Assembly (NCBI RefSeq): GCF_008923205.2 | Contig: NZ_WBMS02000015.1 | Span: 77,891-141,890, forward strand | Source: Actinomadura physcomitrii | GTDB lineage: Bacteria; Actinomycetota; Actinomycetes; Streptosporangiales; Streptosporangiaceae | DNA: 64,000 nt | Reading direction: 5' to 3' | Shown: piece by piece, positions 1 through 7,637 of the stretch | Layout: every line of letters starts with the position of its first letter | How positions within the stretch are numbered: the first letter of the stretch is position 1 | The notes under the pieces: generated by a model | Seen by the model: only the letters and a program-made list of their open reading frames with translations | Told to the model about the DNA's origin: nothing | Database searches by the model: none | Translations under genes and position numbers: made by a program

Positions 1-1
1 C

Positions 2-316
2 GTCCATGCCGATGTCTGCCTGCTCACTCGCCCCGGCACCCGCCAGGGAGGCCTCCGCGACTTCGAGGACGTCCGCGCCGCGACCGGCGTCCGCGCACCT
101 CGCCTGCTGGACGCCGGGACGAACGGGGAAGCGTGGTGGGCCATCCTGGAACGCCTCCCCGGTGCCCACGCGGACCGTCCGACACCCGCACGGCAGCGCG
201 AACTGGGCCTTCAGCTCAGGCTCTGGCATTCCCGGCCCCCTGGTGACGGACTACGGCTGGACGACCCCGGCGCGCTGGGCGTCCTGAAAGCCCGTTCGGA
301 ACCAGCCGCTCGGTAA
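2..316 (+). CDS. 3' end of an unidentified protein (truncated by window edge)
   Basis: A reading frame open from the left edge runs for 104 codons to a TAA at 314-316. Its third positions are strongly GC-rich and its residues look protein-like, with stretches such as GGLRDFEDVRAATGVRAPRL and EAWWAILERLPG. I do not recognise the family with confidence. The second stretch faintly resembles the N-lobe of kinase-like phosphotransferases, but too little is visible to call it. The alternative frame starting at ATG 6 gives a Ser/Pro/Arg-rich sequence typical of a shadow frame, so I prefer this one. Confidence 0.45.
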   Translation, partial: VHADVCLLTRPGTRQGGLRDFEDVRAATGVRAPRLLDAGTNGEAWWAILERLPGAHADRPTPARQRELGLQLRLWHSRPPGDGLRLDDPGALGVLKARSEPAAR

Positions 317-363
317 AGCTCGCCACAACCGATCCAACGACCAATTACTGAACAAGACACGGT

Positions 364-2292
364 CTAATTAGTGATCGGTACCTGCGCCGTGGCGATGTCC
401 TGGTCATTGGCCTTCGCCAGCGTCTGCGGGCCGGGCGGAGGGCCGGTGCAGAGCCGGGGAGGGACACCAGGGCGTGCGGTACCGGAACACAGGAAAAGAG
501 CGTTGCGCCGGGTATCCACCCATATCGGCATTGCCGCGGTGCTGGTGGCCGCCACGCGGATGATGTCACCGAAATACGGTGGGGACATCTGTGTGGGAGG
601 AGGCATACTCGTAGCGGTCACCCGGATATTCTTGGCGCGGGATCCCCGGATGATCGTCAGGGTGATATCCGAGTACCCAGTGCGCTCGTCGTCTCCGTAT
701 TGGCGGTCGTAGTAGGCGATGACCAGTGAGCCGTGTGGGCTAATCGACAGGCCCTGGAAGAACTGGTCGGTCATCTTCTGTCGGCTGGTGGCCGCCGTGG
801 GCATCTGCCGCACGTCGGTCCTGCCGCCGTCGAAGCTGCTGCCGCCGTCGGTGGACGTGGCGATGACGATGTCGTTGTTGCAGCCGCCGTTCTTCACGCC
901 AGCGTAGAGTGGTCCGTAAGTCGTCCTGTTCTGGCCCGGCGGGTCGAAACCCATCGGCGTGCAGCCGGTGTGCTCGTTGGAGTTCCGGTTGATATATGAG
1001 CCGTAGCTGACGACGAGGTGGTGCGGGTCGGACGGGTCCACTTCCCCCTGCGGGTAGTTGGCGGCCCGGAAAATAGAATTTTTTGTTTCGCCTTTCTCTG
1101 GTACGCATCCGTTGTCCGGGTTTTGTCCTTGGTAGGTGGTGCAGTCGGGAAAATCGTAGAAGTCGCCGACCTTCACAGGTGGCGAGAAGGTCTCTCCGCC
1201 GTCGGTGGAGCGCGATGCCAGAACCTGGAAACGATTGTCTTTGGTGCTGACCGGCGTGTTGTAGTTGTTGTAGAAGACGTAGAGTGCTCCGTCCGGACCG
1301 ATGACGGGTTGTGATCCCTGGTTTTCATTGCACCGGCCCGCCGGGGTGGGGGCGCCGTGCTGGAAGGTGCACATTACGGAATCGAGGCTCACGACGACGG
1401 GCTTGCTGAACGTCTCGCCGTAGTCGGTCGAATGCGAGGCAAGTATGTAGGCAGTGCCGTCCTGTCCGATCCGAGTCCAGGTGACGTAGATGCGGTCGCG
1501 GAAGCGGCTGCGCGGATCGGCGTCGACCGCGATCAGTTGCCGGTCCGCCTCGTCGAGCCCCTCGCCCTGCAGATCGGGCTGCTCGACGACCGGCCTGCCG
1601 GCGAAGTTCCAGGTCGCACCCCCGGTGCCGGTCGAACGGTAAACGTACAACCCGGTCGATAGGTCAGGGGAGGGCGTGCTGCCGGGGCCGCGATTGAACA
1701 TCCCGCACGCGTAGTAGGCGTTCCCGCGGCTGTCCCAGGCGACGCCGGGATCGCCTCCCGCTTGGAAGAAGTATCTGGCCTTGCCGCCATAGGCCATACC
1801 GCGTACGAACTGGGTCGGGAGCGTCGAGTCCCGCCAATGTCGGCCGCCGTCGGCCGAATAGCTGACCCCGCATGACGCGTCGCCCCTGCGGTAGTCGTGG
1901 TAAGAGGCGATCACTCTGTTCGGATTGGTCGGATCGACGCTGATCCACGGCTCGTTCTGGGCTTGGCCCCGGCCGTGCGTGTCGGCGTCGGTGTCATTCA
2001 GCTGATCTTGGTTGACCTTGATATTCGTGCCGATCCGCGCCTCGCTCGACGGAGGCGAGGATACTGTTTCCAGGGCTTTCAGTGTCCTCGGCCGAGGAGC
2101 TGAATCCGTCGGTCGCGGTCGCAAGGCGTCCGCGAGGGGCGGGGAGATGATTCGCCGTTGGATCGGTTTGAGTTGGTCATAGGTGAAGGGCCGGGCGGCG
2201 GCACGGGGAGCACCGCCCCCCGCCAAGGAAGCGATGACGCCGAGGACGGCGACGGCGGCCGCGAGCAGCCGTAACGTTCGAACAGAACGCAT
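364..2292 (-). CDS. Secreted sialidase-like BNR/Asp-box repeat protein
   Basis: About 642 aa. The N-terminus has an arginine pair, a hydrophobic segment and an Ala-rich stretch ending near residue 35, as in a Sec signal peptide. The body contains repeated Asp-box motifs (SYSADGGRHW, SHSTDYGETF, SRSTDGGETF, ATSTDGGSSF) that mark the blades of a six-bladed exo-alpha-sialidase-type propeller. I chose the ATG at 2292 because a G-rich ribosome site lies just upstream; an in-frame GTG at 2304 is possible. BNR repeats also occur in non-enzymatic secreted proteins, and I cannot place a sialidase arginine triad, so substrate and catalysis are open. It is transcribed away from the RiPP-like operon. Confidence 0.75.
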   Translation of the reverse strand: MRSVRTLRLLAAAVAVLGVIASLAGGGAPRAAARPFTYDQLKPIQRRIISPPLADALRPRPTDSAPRPRTLKALETVSSPPSSEARIGTNIKVNQDQLNDTDADTHGRGQAQNEPWISVDPTNPNRVIASYHDYRRGDASCGVSYSADGGRHWRDSTLPTQFVRGMAYGGKARYFFQAGGDPGVAWDSRGNAYYACGMFNRGPGSTPSPDLSTGLYVYRSTGTGGATWNFAGRPVVEQPDLQGEGLDEADRQLIAVDADPRSRFRDRIYVTWTRIGQDGTAYILASHSTDYGETFSKPVVVSLDSVMCTFQHGAPTPAGRCNENQGSQPVIGPDGALYVFYNNYNTPVSTKDNRFQVLASRSTDGGETFSPPVKVGDFYDFPDCTTYQGQNPDNGCVPEKGETKNSIFRAANYPQGEVDPSDPHHLVVSYGSYINRNSNEHTGCTPMGFDPPGQNRTTYGPLYAGVKNGGCNNDIVIATSTDGGSSFDGGRTDVRQMPTAATSRQKMTDQFFQGLSISPHGSLVIAYYDRQYGDDERTGYSDITLTIIRGSRAKNIRVTATSMPPPTQMSPPYFGDIIRVAATSTAAMPIWVDTRRNALFLCSGTARPGVPPRLCTGPPPGPQTLAKANDQDIATAQVPITN

Positions 2293-2456
2293 GGTGACCC
2301 CCACTCGTGATCACGGCGGTGACCGGCACAGAATAAGTGATCGCCGCAGCGATCCGAGTGGGTGAGATAGGTCACGCTCGCGCTCAGGTTCGGTAGAGAG
2401 CCGCGTCGACCAGGGAGGTTTCACAAAGCGTATTGCCTGCCAAGCTGATGGGGGTC

Positions 2457-2485
2457 TTGACGGGTTTGACACATCGAGTTATAAA
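2457..2485 (+). promoter_or_regulatory. Sigma-70-like promoter for the precursor-peptide operon
   Basis: TTGACG at 2457-2462 and TATAAA at 2480-2485 are separated by exactly 17 bases. This is an unusually good housekeeping-type promoter for GC-rich actinomycete DNA. Transcription would begin near 2492, about 40 bases before the precursor start. Confidence 0.65.
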
Positions 2486-2530
2486 ACTGGTCGTCCGTTT
2501 TGTCGACCTGGTCTGGAAGGGAGGAATGCC

Positions 2531-2641
2531 ATGCAGGCCATCGCGACGCCGAAGACTGTTTCGGTCGTGACCAAGAAGGGATCGGTCGAGGTCCGCCGCA
2601 CGACCCCGTCGATCCACGCCACCATGCAGCACCCCGGCTGA
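2531..2641 (+). CDS. Putative RiPP precursor peptide (36 aa)
   Basis: A 36-codon gene too short for routine gene calling. It has a strong ribosome site (AAGGGAGG) 8-9 bases before its ATG, and the promoter at 2457-2485 lies directly upstream. The N-terminal half (MQAIATPKTVSVVTKKGS) would be the leader. The C-terminal half (VEVRRTTPSIHATMQHPG) is rich in Thr, Ser and His and ends in Pro-Gly. It precedes two SagB-type dehydrogenases, an exporter and an acetyltransferase, the usual layout of a ribosomally made, modified peptide. The role is inferred from size, signals and context; I do not recognise the sequence family. Confidence 0.6.
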   Translation: MQAIATPKTVSVVTKKGSVEVRRTTPSIHATMQHPG

Positions 2642-2663
2642 TCGCCAATCCAGCCGGATTCTC

Positions 2664-2693
2664 GCGGGCCCTGCCTTTCCGGGCAGGGCCCGC
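2664..2693 (+). terminator. Hairpin between precursor and modification genes
   Basis: A perfect 12-bp stem (GCGGGCCCTGCC at 2664-2675 and its complement at 2682-2693) with a 6-base loop. There is no U-run, so it may be an attenuator or RNA-stabilising structure rather than a full terminator. Its place between the peptide gene and the enzyme genes fits the common need for more precursor than enzyme. Confidence 0.6.
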
Positions 2694-2715
2694 TCTCCCG
2701 CGGTGAGGAGGCATA

Positions 2716-3861
2716 ATGCCGGCACCATCGGCATCCGACTGTGCATACGAGCTGTCCCCGATATTCCGAGTGGAGAAGCCCGCCTGCTCGGACGACGTCT
2801 TCAAGGTCTACAGCGGCTCTGGGTCCGATCGGCAGACGCTGGAGTTCTCCAGTGCCGAGCTTCTGAACTGGCTGCTGTCCCTGACCGTCCCCGCAGGGCG
2901 CGAGCACCTCGAACGATCGCTGGCGCGGCGGTTGGAGCTGGACGACCCGGAAGAGGCGTCCACTCTGGTCGGCTATCTCATCGAGCACGATGTCCTCGTC
3001 CGTGAGGACGACGCGGTCCGCTACCGCGTCAAGGGCGACACCTGGGAGCGGTGGGGATGGCGCGACGCCTACGACTTCCACGCCGCCACCACCGGTCTGC
3101 GGTTCGAGAAGCTGTGGGGCAGCGAGAAGGGCCGCGAGCTGTTCGAGAGTTACATGGCGGATCCCTCGTTCGGCCCGCAGCCGACCATTTTCAAAGAGGC
3201 GGAGGCGATCGGGCCGCCGGTCGACCTCGGAGCGGAGGGCAGGGGGCCGGCCGAAGGAGGGACGCTGGCGGAAGCGCTGCTGGGAGACGTTCCGGCGGGC
3301 GGCCTCAGCGCTCCTGGAACACTCCGGGCCGATGATCTCGGCGCGCTGCTCGAACACGCCTTCAGCACGCAGCGCACCATGGACGTGGCCGTGCTTGGCC
3401 CGCACCAGCAGAAGGCCTATCCGTCGGGCGGCGCGCGCCATCCGCTGGAACTGTATGTGGCCGCCCGCCGGGTGGCGGGTCTGGACCCGAGGATCTACCA
3501 CTACGATCCGCTGCTGAAAGAGCTGGCGCCCATTGGCGATTCCGCCGCCGTCGCGGAAGTCGAAGGGGCGACGCTGGGCGATCCGGAAATGGACGAAGCC
3601 GACGCGGTGCTTTTCCTCACCGTCCGCTGGATCCGGCACAACTGGAAGTACCGCTATGCCCGGTCCTACCGGATGGTCCTCATGGAGGCCGGGCATGCGG
3701 CCCAAGTGCTGCGGCTGACGGCTTCGGCGCTGAACCTTCAGGTCGTCGCGTCGCCGGCCGTGGACGAGTCCCGAGTGGGCCGGGTCTTGGGCCTGCGCGA
3801 CGAATGGGAGGAGTCCGCAGTGGCCGCCCTCGGTGTAGGGAGGAGGAACCGTGCTCGGTGA
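2716..3861 (+). CDS. SagB-type (ThcOx family) dehydrogenase, first copy
   Basis: 381 aa, with ATG preceded by GAGGAGG. Residues ~10-100 look like a small winged-helix region, possibly a peptide-recognition (RRE-like) element. Residues ~200-375 match the nitroreductase-fold SagB family, with PSGGARHPLELYVAARRV, the YHYDP stretch and a final VVASPAVDE...VLGL block. SagB enzymes are FMN-dependent and oxidise azolines in TOMM peptides. No YcaO cyclodehydratase lies beside this gene, so the oxidised group is probably different. It ends inside the next gene (11-base overlap), indicating translational coupling with its divergent partner. The family call is solid; the substrate is inferred to be the upstream peptide. 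Confidence 0.8.
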   Translation: MPAPSASDCAYELSPIFRVEKPACSDDVFKVYSGSGSDRQTLEFSSAELLNWLLSLTVPAGREHLERSLARRLELDDPEEASTLVGYLIEHDVLVREDDAVRYRVKGDTWERWGWRDAYDFHAATTGLRFEKLWGSEKGRELFESYMADPSFGPQPTIFKEAEAIGPPVDLGAEGRGPAEGGTLAEALLGDVPAGGLSAPGTLRADDLGALLEHAFSTQRTMDVAVLGPHQQKAYPSGGARHPLELYVAARRVAGLDPRIYHYDPLLKELAPIGDSAAVAEVEGATLGDPEMDEADAVLFLTVRWIRHNWKYRYARSYRMVLMEAGHAAQVLRLTASALNLQVVASPAVDESRVGRVLGLRDEWEESAVAALGVGRRNRAR

Positions 3862-4978
3862 GTCGCAGCAGGACCTGTTGGAGGTACCGGACGACCCGCC
3901 GCTCTGGCCGGTCCGATCGGTGATCGGACGCCGCGCGCTGGTCGATCCCGGCCGGCTCGAAGTCGCCTGGGGCGAAGGCCCCCGCCGGCAGAGCTTCCGC
4001 ACCGCCTCACCGGCGCTGGCAACGCTCCTGGTCGGCCTCCGCGGCCCCATCACACGGGCGCAGCTGGCGCAGCGGATCACGGAGGCGGCGGAGCTGCCGT
4101 CCGAACGGGCACAGGAGATCGCCGACCGCCTCGTGGCGGACGGGCTGCTGGTTTCCGAACCGTCCGAGCCCACCGCGTCCGAGCGCACCTGGTCCGGAAT
4201 CGGCTGGAGGGACGCGGCCGTCCTGCACGCCGCGACGAGACTGTCCGGCGGATCGGCGGACGAGGCGCGCGCGGCCCCGCAAGCGGAGCCGCTTCCGCTT
4301 CCGCGCGACACCGTCTCCGCCCGCGCCATCCCCCTGCCGCCCGCGTCCGCCCGGCTGGAGCACGTCCCCGCCCTCGACGCGGTGAGGCGGCGCCGCACGC
4401 ATCGCAACTTCAACGGGACGACCCTGTCGGTACAGGACCTCGCCGACATCCTGCACTGGACGTTCAGGCCCGTAGTACCCGCTGGCCGCAGGAACCTCCA
4501 CACCACCGGGTTCTCCCCCGCAAGGCGGGACGAGCACGCGGCCGCCTCGCCTGTGACGGCGTTCCTGCTGCTCGACCCCAAGAACGGGCCGGCCGAACTG
4601 CTGGACGTCGACTGGCGGTTTCGCTACAGCCCCGCGCATCACGCGCTGGAGCCGACCGGAAGCGGACGGCCGAAAATGGAGTCCATCAGCGACCTGCTCT
4701 GGGACCAGGACTTCAGCGTTGGAGCCCCCGCCTTCGTCATCTTCGCCGTCAACTGGGCTGAGTACATGACCCGCGTCCCCGCCTCGCACGCCTACCGACT
4801 GACGCAGTTCGACCTCGGTGCCTTCATGCAGACCGCGTTGACGGTGGCCGCCGCGCTGGACGTCAGGACCTTCCTGACCCCGGCACTGGACGACGAGCGG
4901 TTCGCCCGGATCCTGGGTACCGAGGACAGCGAGCAGGCTCCCTCCTACATGCTGGCGCTCGGAACCCGTCCCCGCTGA
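3851..4978 (+). CDS. SagB-type (nitroreductase-fold) dehydrogenase, second copy
   Basis: 375 aa, GTG start with GGGAGGAGGA just upstream, overlapping the previous gene. Again there is an N-terminal winged-helix-like part (to ~residue 105) and then a nitroreductase domain. That domain opens with RRRTHRNFNGTTLSVQDLAD, the usual substrate/FMN-proximal Arg motif, and ends with FLTPALDDERFARILG. It is clearly diverged from the first copy, so the two may form a heterodimer, or one may act as a scaffold; this is inference. Two adjacent SagB paralogues without YcaO are unusual and suggest a peptide oxidation other than azole formation. Confidence 0.78.
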   Translation: MLGESQQDLLEVPDDPPLWPVRSVIGRRALVDPGRLEVAWGEGPRRQSFRTASPALATLLVGLRGPITRAQLAQRITEAAELPSERAQEIADRLVADGLLVSEPSEPTASERTWSGIGWRDAAVLHAATRLSGGSADEARAAPQAEPLPLPRDTVSARAIPLPPASARLEHVPALDAVRRRRTHRNFNGTTLSVQDLADILHWTFRPVVPAGRRNLHTTGFSPARRDEHAAASPVTAFLLLDPKNGPAELLDVDWRFRYSPAHHALEPTGSGRPKMESISDLLWDQDFSVGAPAFVIFAVNWAEYMTRVPASHAYRLTQFDLGAFMQTALTVAAALDVRTFLTPALDDERFARILGTEDSEQAPSYMLALGTRPR

Positions 4979-5019
4979 GGCTCTGCCCCCGTTCCATCCG
5001 CCTCGCCCCCAGGAGCCGC

Positions 5020-6297
5020 ATGACCAGCCAAGCGTCGACCGGACCCCGCAGCGCCGCACGCGCCAGGACCCTGCGCGCGCGTGCCGTCACGCTCGTCCTC
5101 GGCGACGGCGTGGCGCCGTCGCTGTGGCCCATCCTGCTGATCACGCTGGTCAGCACCGCCACCTTCACCGGCGTGTGGAGCTACGCCGGAGTTTGGGCGC
5201 AGACGTCCGTGCACGCGTCTTCGACCGCGGTCGGCCTGATGTTCCTCGGCTACGCCGTCGGCTGCGGGGTCACCGGGTATGTCGGGGGCCGCATGTCGGA
5301 CCGGCTCGGGCGGCGCCGCGTGATGGCCGGAGGGTGGGCGCTGGCCTGCCTGCTGATCGTGCTGCTACCGCTGGTGCCGGGCGGCCCGGCGACCAAGCTG
5401 GGATGCGCCGTCCTCGCGATGGCGGCGGGTTCCCCGGCGACGGCGGCGAGCAACACCGCCGTCGCCGACCTGGTCGATGAGGGCGAGCAGGAACGTGCCT
5501 ACGCCGCTACCCGCGTCATGTTCAACATCGGCTCTGTTCTGGGGCCGCCGCTGGCGGGCCTGGTGCTCCTGAAGCACAATTGGACGCTGCTTTTCGTCTG
5601 TGCGGGTGCCTTGGGGTTCGTGACCGTGGCGGCCGTCCTGCGCTGGATGCCGGCGAGAACCGGACCTCGGGAGAACGGGCAGGACTGGGAGGCGAAGCCG
5701 TCCGCCACTGGCACCATCTGGCGAGATCGCCCGTTCGTGCTGCTTCTGGCGTCGACGTTCCTCGGCTACTTCATTTACGTAACCTATTCGTCCGTGCTTC
5801 CTGTGGTGGCCGTGTCCAGCTACCGTCTCGCGCCGTCGGCCTGGGGATTCATCTATGCGATCAACCCGATCATCGTCGTGCTGTTTCAGATGAGAACCAC
5901 GCGACTCACCCGGAATCTTTCCGCCTCGACGAAACTCATCCTGGCCAGCCTGCTGATGGGCGTCTCCTTCCTGATCCTCGTCGCACTGCCCAACGCGGCG
6001 GGTATCGTCCTGCTGGCCTGCGCGTTCGTCATCGGTGAAATGCTGTGGGCCCCGGTCTCCCAGAGCCTCGCCGTGCGCATGGCGCCAGACGGAATGCGCG
6101 GCAGTTACATGGGCGCCTTCAGGGGGGCAGGCCAGATCGCCATGGGGCTGGCGCCTTTCGTCATGCTGCGGGTCCACGGATTCGGGAACACGCCGACCTG
6201 GCTGACGGTCAGCCTCGTCTCAGTGCTCGGCGCCGGAGTCGGCTGGGCGGCCGCCCGCGGCGTCCGGCGGGGATCACGGGAGGAGGATTCGGCTTGA
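5020..6297 (+). CDS. MFS transporter (probable peptide exporter)
   Basis: 425 aa with about twelve hydrophobic segments and the MFS motif A between TM2 and TM3 (GGRMSDRLGRRRVM). The ATG has AGGAG five bases upstream. Transporters of this drug:H+ antiporter type commonly export small peptides or antibiotics. Its place between the dehydrogenases and the acetyltransferase suggests product export or self-resistance. The stop codon overlaps the TTG start of the following gene. Confidence 0.82.
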   Translation: MTSQASTGPRSAARARTLRARAVTLVLGDGVAPSLWPILLITLVSTATFTGVWSYAGVWAQTSVHASSTAVGLMFLGYAVGCGVTGYVGGRMSDRLGRRRVMAGGWALACLLIVLLPLVPGGPATKLGCAVLAMAAGSPATAASNTAVADLVDEGEQERAYAATRVMFNIGSVLGPPLAGLVLLKHNWTLLFVCAGALGFVTVAAVLRWMPARTGPRENGQDWEAKPSATGTIWRDRPFVLLLASTFLGYFIYVTYSSVLPVVAVSSYRLAPSAWGFIYAINPIIVVLFQMRTTRLTRNLSASTKLILASLLMGVSFLILVALPNAAGIVLLACAFVIGEMLWAPVSQSLAVRMAPDGMRGSYMGAFRGAGQIAMGLAPFVMLRVHGFGNTPTWLTVSLVSVLGAGVGWAAARGVRRGSREEDSA

Positions 6298-6854
6298 CCT
6301 CCCCGTCTCGGCTGACGATCCGCTGTGCGCGACGCGGCGATTCCGCGGCGCTGGCTCGTCTGCACATCGCGTCCTGGCGCGCCGCCTACCGGGGCCTGCT
6401 GCCACAACGGTATCTCGACGAATTGTCCCACACCGCATGGGAACGAACCTGGTCGAACCGGCTCGCGAGCTCAGAGATCCATGTGATCGTAGCGGAAGAA
6501 GCGGACATTATCGGATTCGTCAGTTTCGGTGCCAGCCGTGATCGCGATGCCGCCCCGAGAACCGGGGAGATCTACTCTATCTATTTGCAGCCTGGCCAAT
6601 GGCGGAAGGGGATCGGGACGCAGTTGCACGCAGAGGCCGTAGAGTTACTTACCGGCAGTGAATTCGTGGAAGCGACCCTGTGGGTACTGTCAACAAACAT
6701 ATCTGCGCGTGAGTTCTACCACCGCCGGGGATGGTCCCATGACGGATGCACCAAGACCAACTCCCGTGGCGGCACGGAAATAATCCAGGTCCGTTATCGC
6801 AAGCGCCTCGCCGACGCACACGAAAAGAAACCCCTGGCGTCGGGTAGCACATGA
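6294..6854 (+). CDS. GNAT-family N-acetyltransferase
   Basis: 186 aa. The start is TTG at 6294, inside the MFS stop (TTGA) and preceded by GGGAGGAGG, so it is probably translationally coupled. The GNAT core is clear: an N-terminal strand-helix (ARLHIASWRAAYRGLLP), the acetyl-CoA pyrophosphate loop WRKGIGTQL, and the C-terminal NISAREFYHRRGW. The final ~20 residues look less conserved. It contains a TTA leucine codon near 6644; in Streptomyces-like hosts TTA codons make translation depend on the bldA tRNA. Acetylation of the peptide product or of a resistance target is inferred from operon membership. Confidence 0.8.
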   Translation: MTSPSRLTIRCARRGDSAALARLHIASWRAAYRGLLPQRYLDELSHTAWERTWSNRLASSEIHVIVAEEADIIGFVSFGASRDRDAAPRTGEIYSIYLQPGQWRKGIGTQLHAEAVELLTGSEFVEATLWVLSTNISAREFYHRRGWSHDGCTKTNSRGGTEIIQVRYRKRLADAHEKKPLASGST

Positions 6855-6966
6855 CGCTTCGGCGCTCACGCCAGCCGTCCGCTCCGTCCCGGCTGCCGCA
6901 CCGGTTCGCGGAGCCCGGGCCGCAGGCCGCCGTCTGCCGATCGTCCGCATGGTCCTGGACGGCCCG

Positions 6967-7004
6967 CGGGTTCGATCTCGCCGGCCACGTGGGCAGCCCG
7001 GTCG
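6967..7004 (-). other. 38-bp fragment of a thymidylate-kinase-like gene
   Basis: The reverse complement of 6967-7004 is identical over 38 bases to 45731-45768, inside the thymidylate-kinase-like gene (encoding DRAAHVAGEIEP). Flanking bases do not match. It abuts the recombinase remnant and looks like debris from a rearrangement. Confidence 0.6.
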
Positions 7005-7009
7005 GTGTC

Positions 7010-7498
7010 CGGACCCGAGTCCGCAGCAGTATGGCGGCCATCGCCGCCACCGAGGGCCGCTATCTCGGAGGGCGTCCGCCCTATGGTTACAAGCTTGTGG
7101 ACGGTGGGCCGCACCTGCATCCGGGAAAGGCGGCTGACGGCAAGCGCCTGTTCAAGCTGGACATCGACGCCGACGCGGCACCGGTGGTCCAGCGGATCTT
7201 CTGCGGGTTCCTCGGTCTGGACGGCTCACCTGAGAAGGGGCTGTTCGCCATCGCTGAGGGGCTGACCCGGGACGGCGTCCCCTGTCCGTCCGCCCACGAC
7301 CGGGCACGCAACCGGAACCGTGAGGGGCTGGCGTGGGCCAAGAGCGCCGTGAAGACCATCCTGACCAATCCGCGCTACACCGGCCACGCGTGTCCGAGGG
7401 GCGAGCACGACCAATTGCACGTGGCGCCCGCCGTCCCGATCGGCGACGTCCACCGCATCGCGGTGGGGGACCGGCCAGCCGTACCGCACCCGTCGTGA
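7010..7498 (+). pseudogene. Serine recombinase remnant with internal deletion
   Basis: From ~7010 to ~7388 the sequence closely matches the middle of the large serine recombinase at 54726-56606 (shared RSSMAAIAATEGRYLGGRPP and SAVKTILTNPRYTGH). The N-terminal catalytic domain is missing. At ~7388 the match jumps directly to the recombinase 3' end (CGTGTCCGAGGGGCGA, also at 56441), so roughly 0.9 kb corresponding to the zinc-ribbon and coiled-coil region is gone. The frame stays open to 7498 but cannot give a working enzyme. This marks a former integrative-element boundary beside the RiPP-like operon. Confidence 0.75.
7389..7404 (+). repeat. Recombinase-associated 16-bp core, remnant copy
   Basis: CGTGTCCGAGGGGCGA, identical to 56441-56456 at the 3' end of the intact recombinase. 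Related variants lie at 32755-32770 and 38165-38180. It is a candidate attachment-site core or a shared recombinase 3' end. Confidence 0.4.
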
Positions 7499-7504
7499 CA
7501 GTCC

Positions 7505-7538
7505 GGGCCCGCATGCGAAAGAACCTGCATGCGGCCCC
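7505..7538 (+). terminator. Hairpin between convergent units
   Basis: CGCATGC (7510-7516) pairs with GCATGCG (7527-7533), extended by flanking G/C runs. It sits between the remnant recombinase (plus strand) and the sugar-acid operon end (minus strand), so it could end transcription from either side. Confidence 0.4.
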
Positions 7539-7637
7539 GACGCTATCAGTCCCTGCCGTCTCTGACGGTGTACACACGAGGGCTGCAACCGGCCGGCGCG
7601 GCGTGAGTTCATGAACCTGACCCGTGTACGCCGGAGG

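Noticed and set aside
2479-4581. 700-codon minus-strand frame opposite the SagB genes
   Set aside because: It is the antisense of clear plus-strand enzymes, rich in Arg/Ser/Pro, with no domain; a shadow of biased codons.
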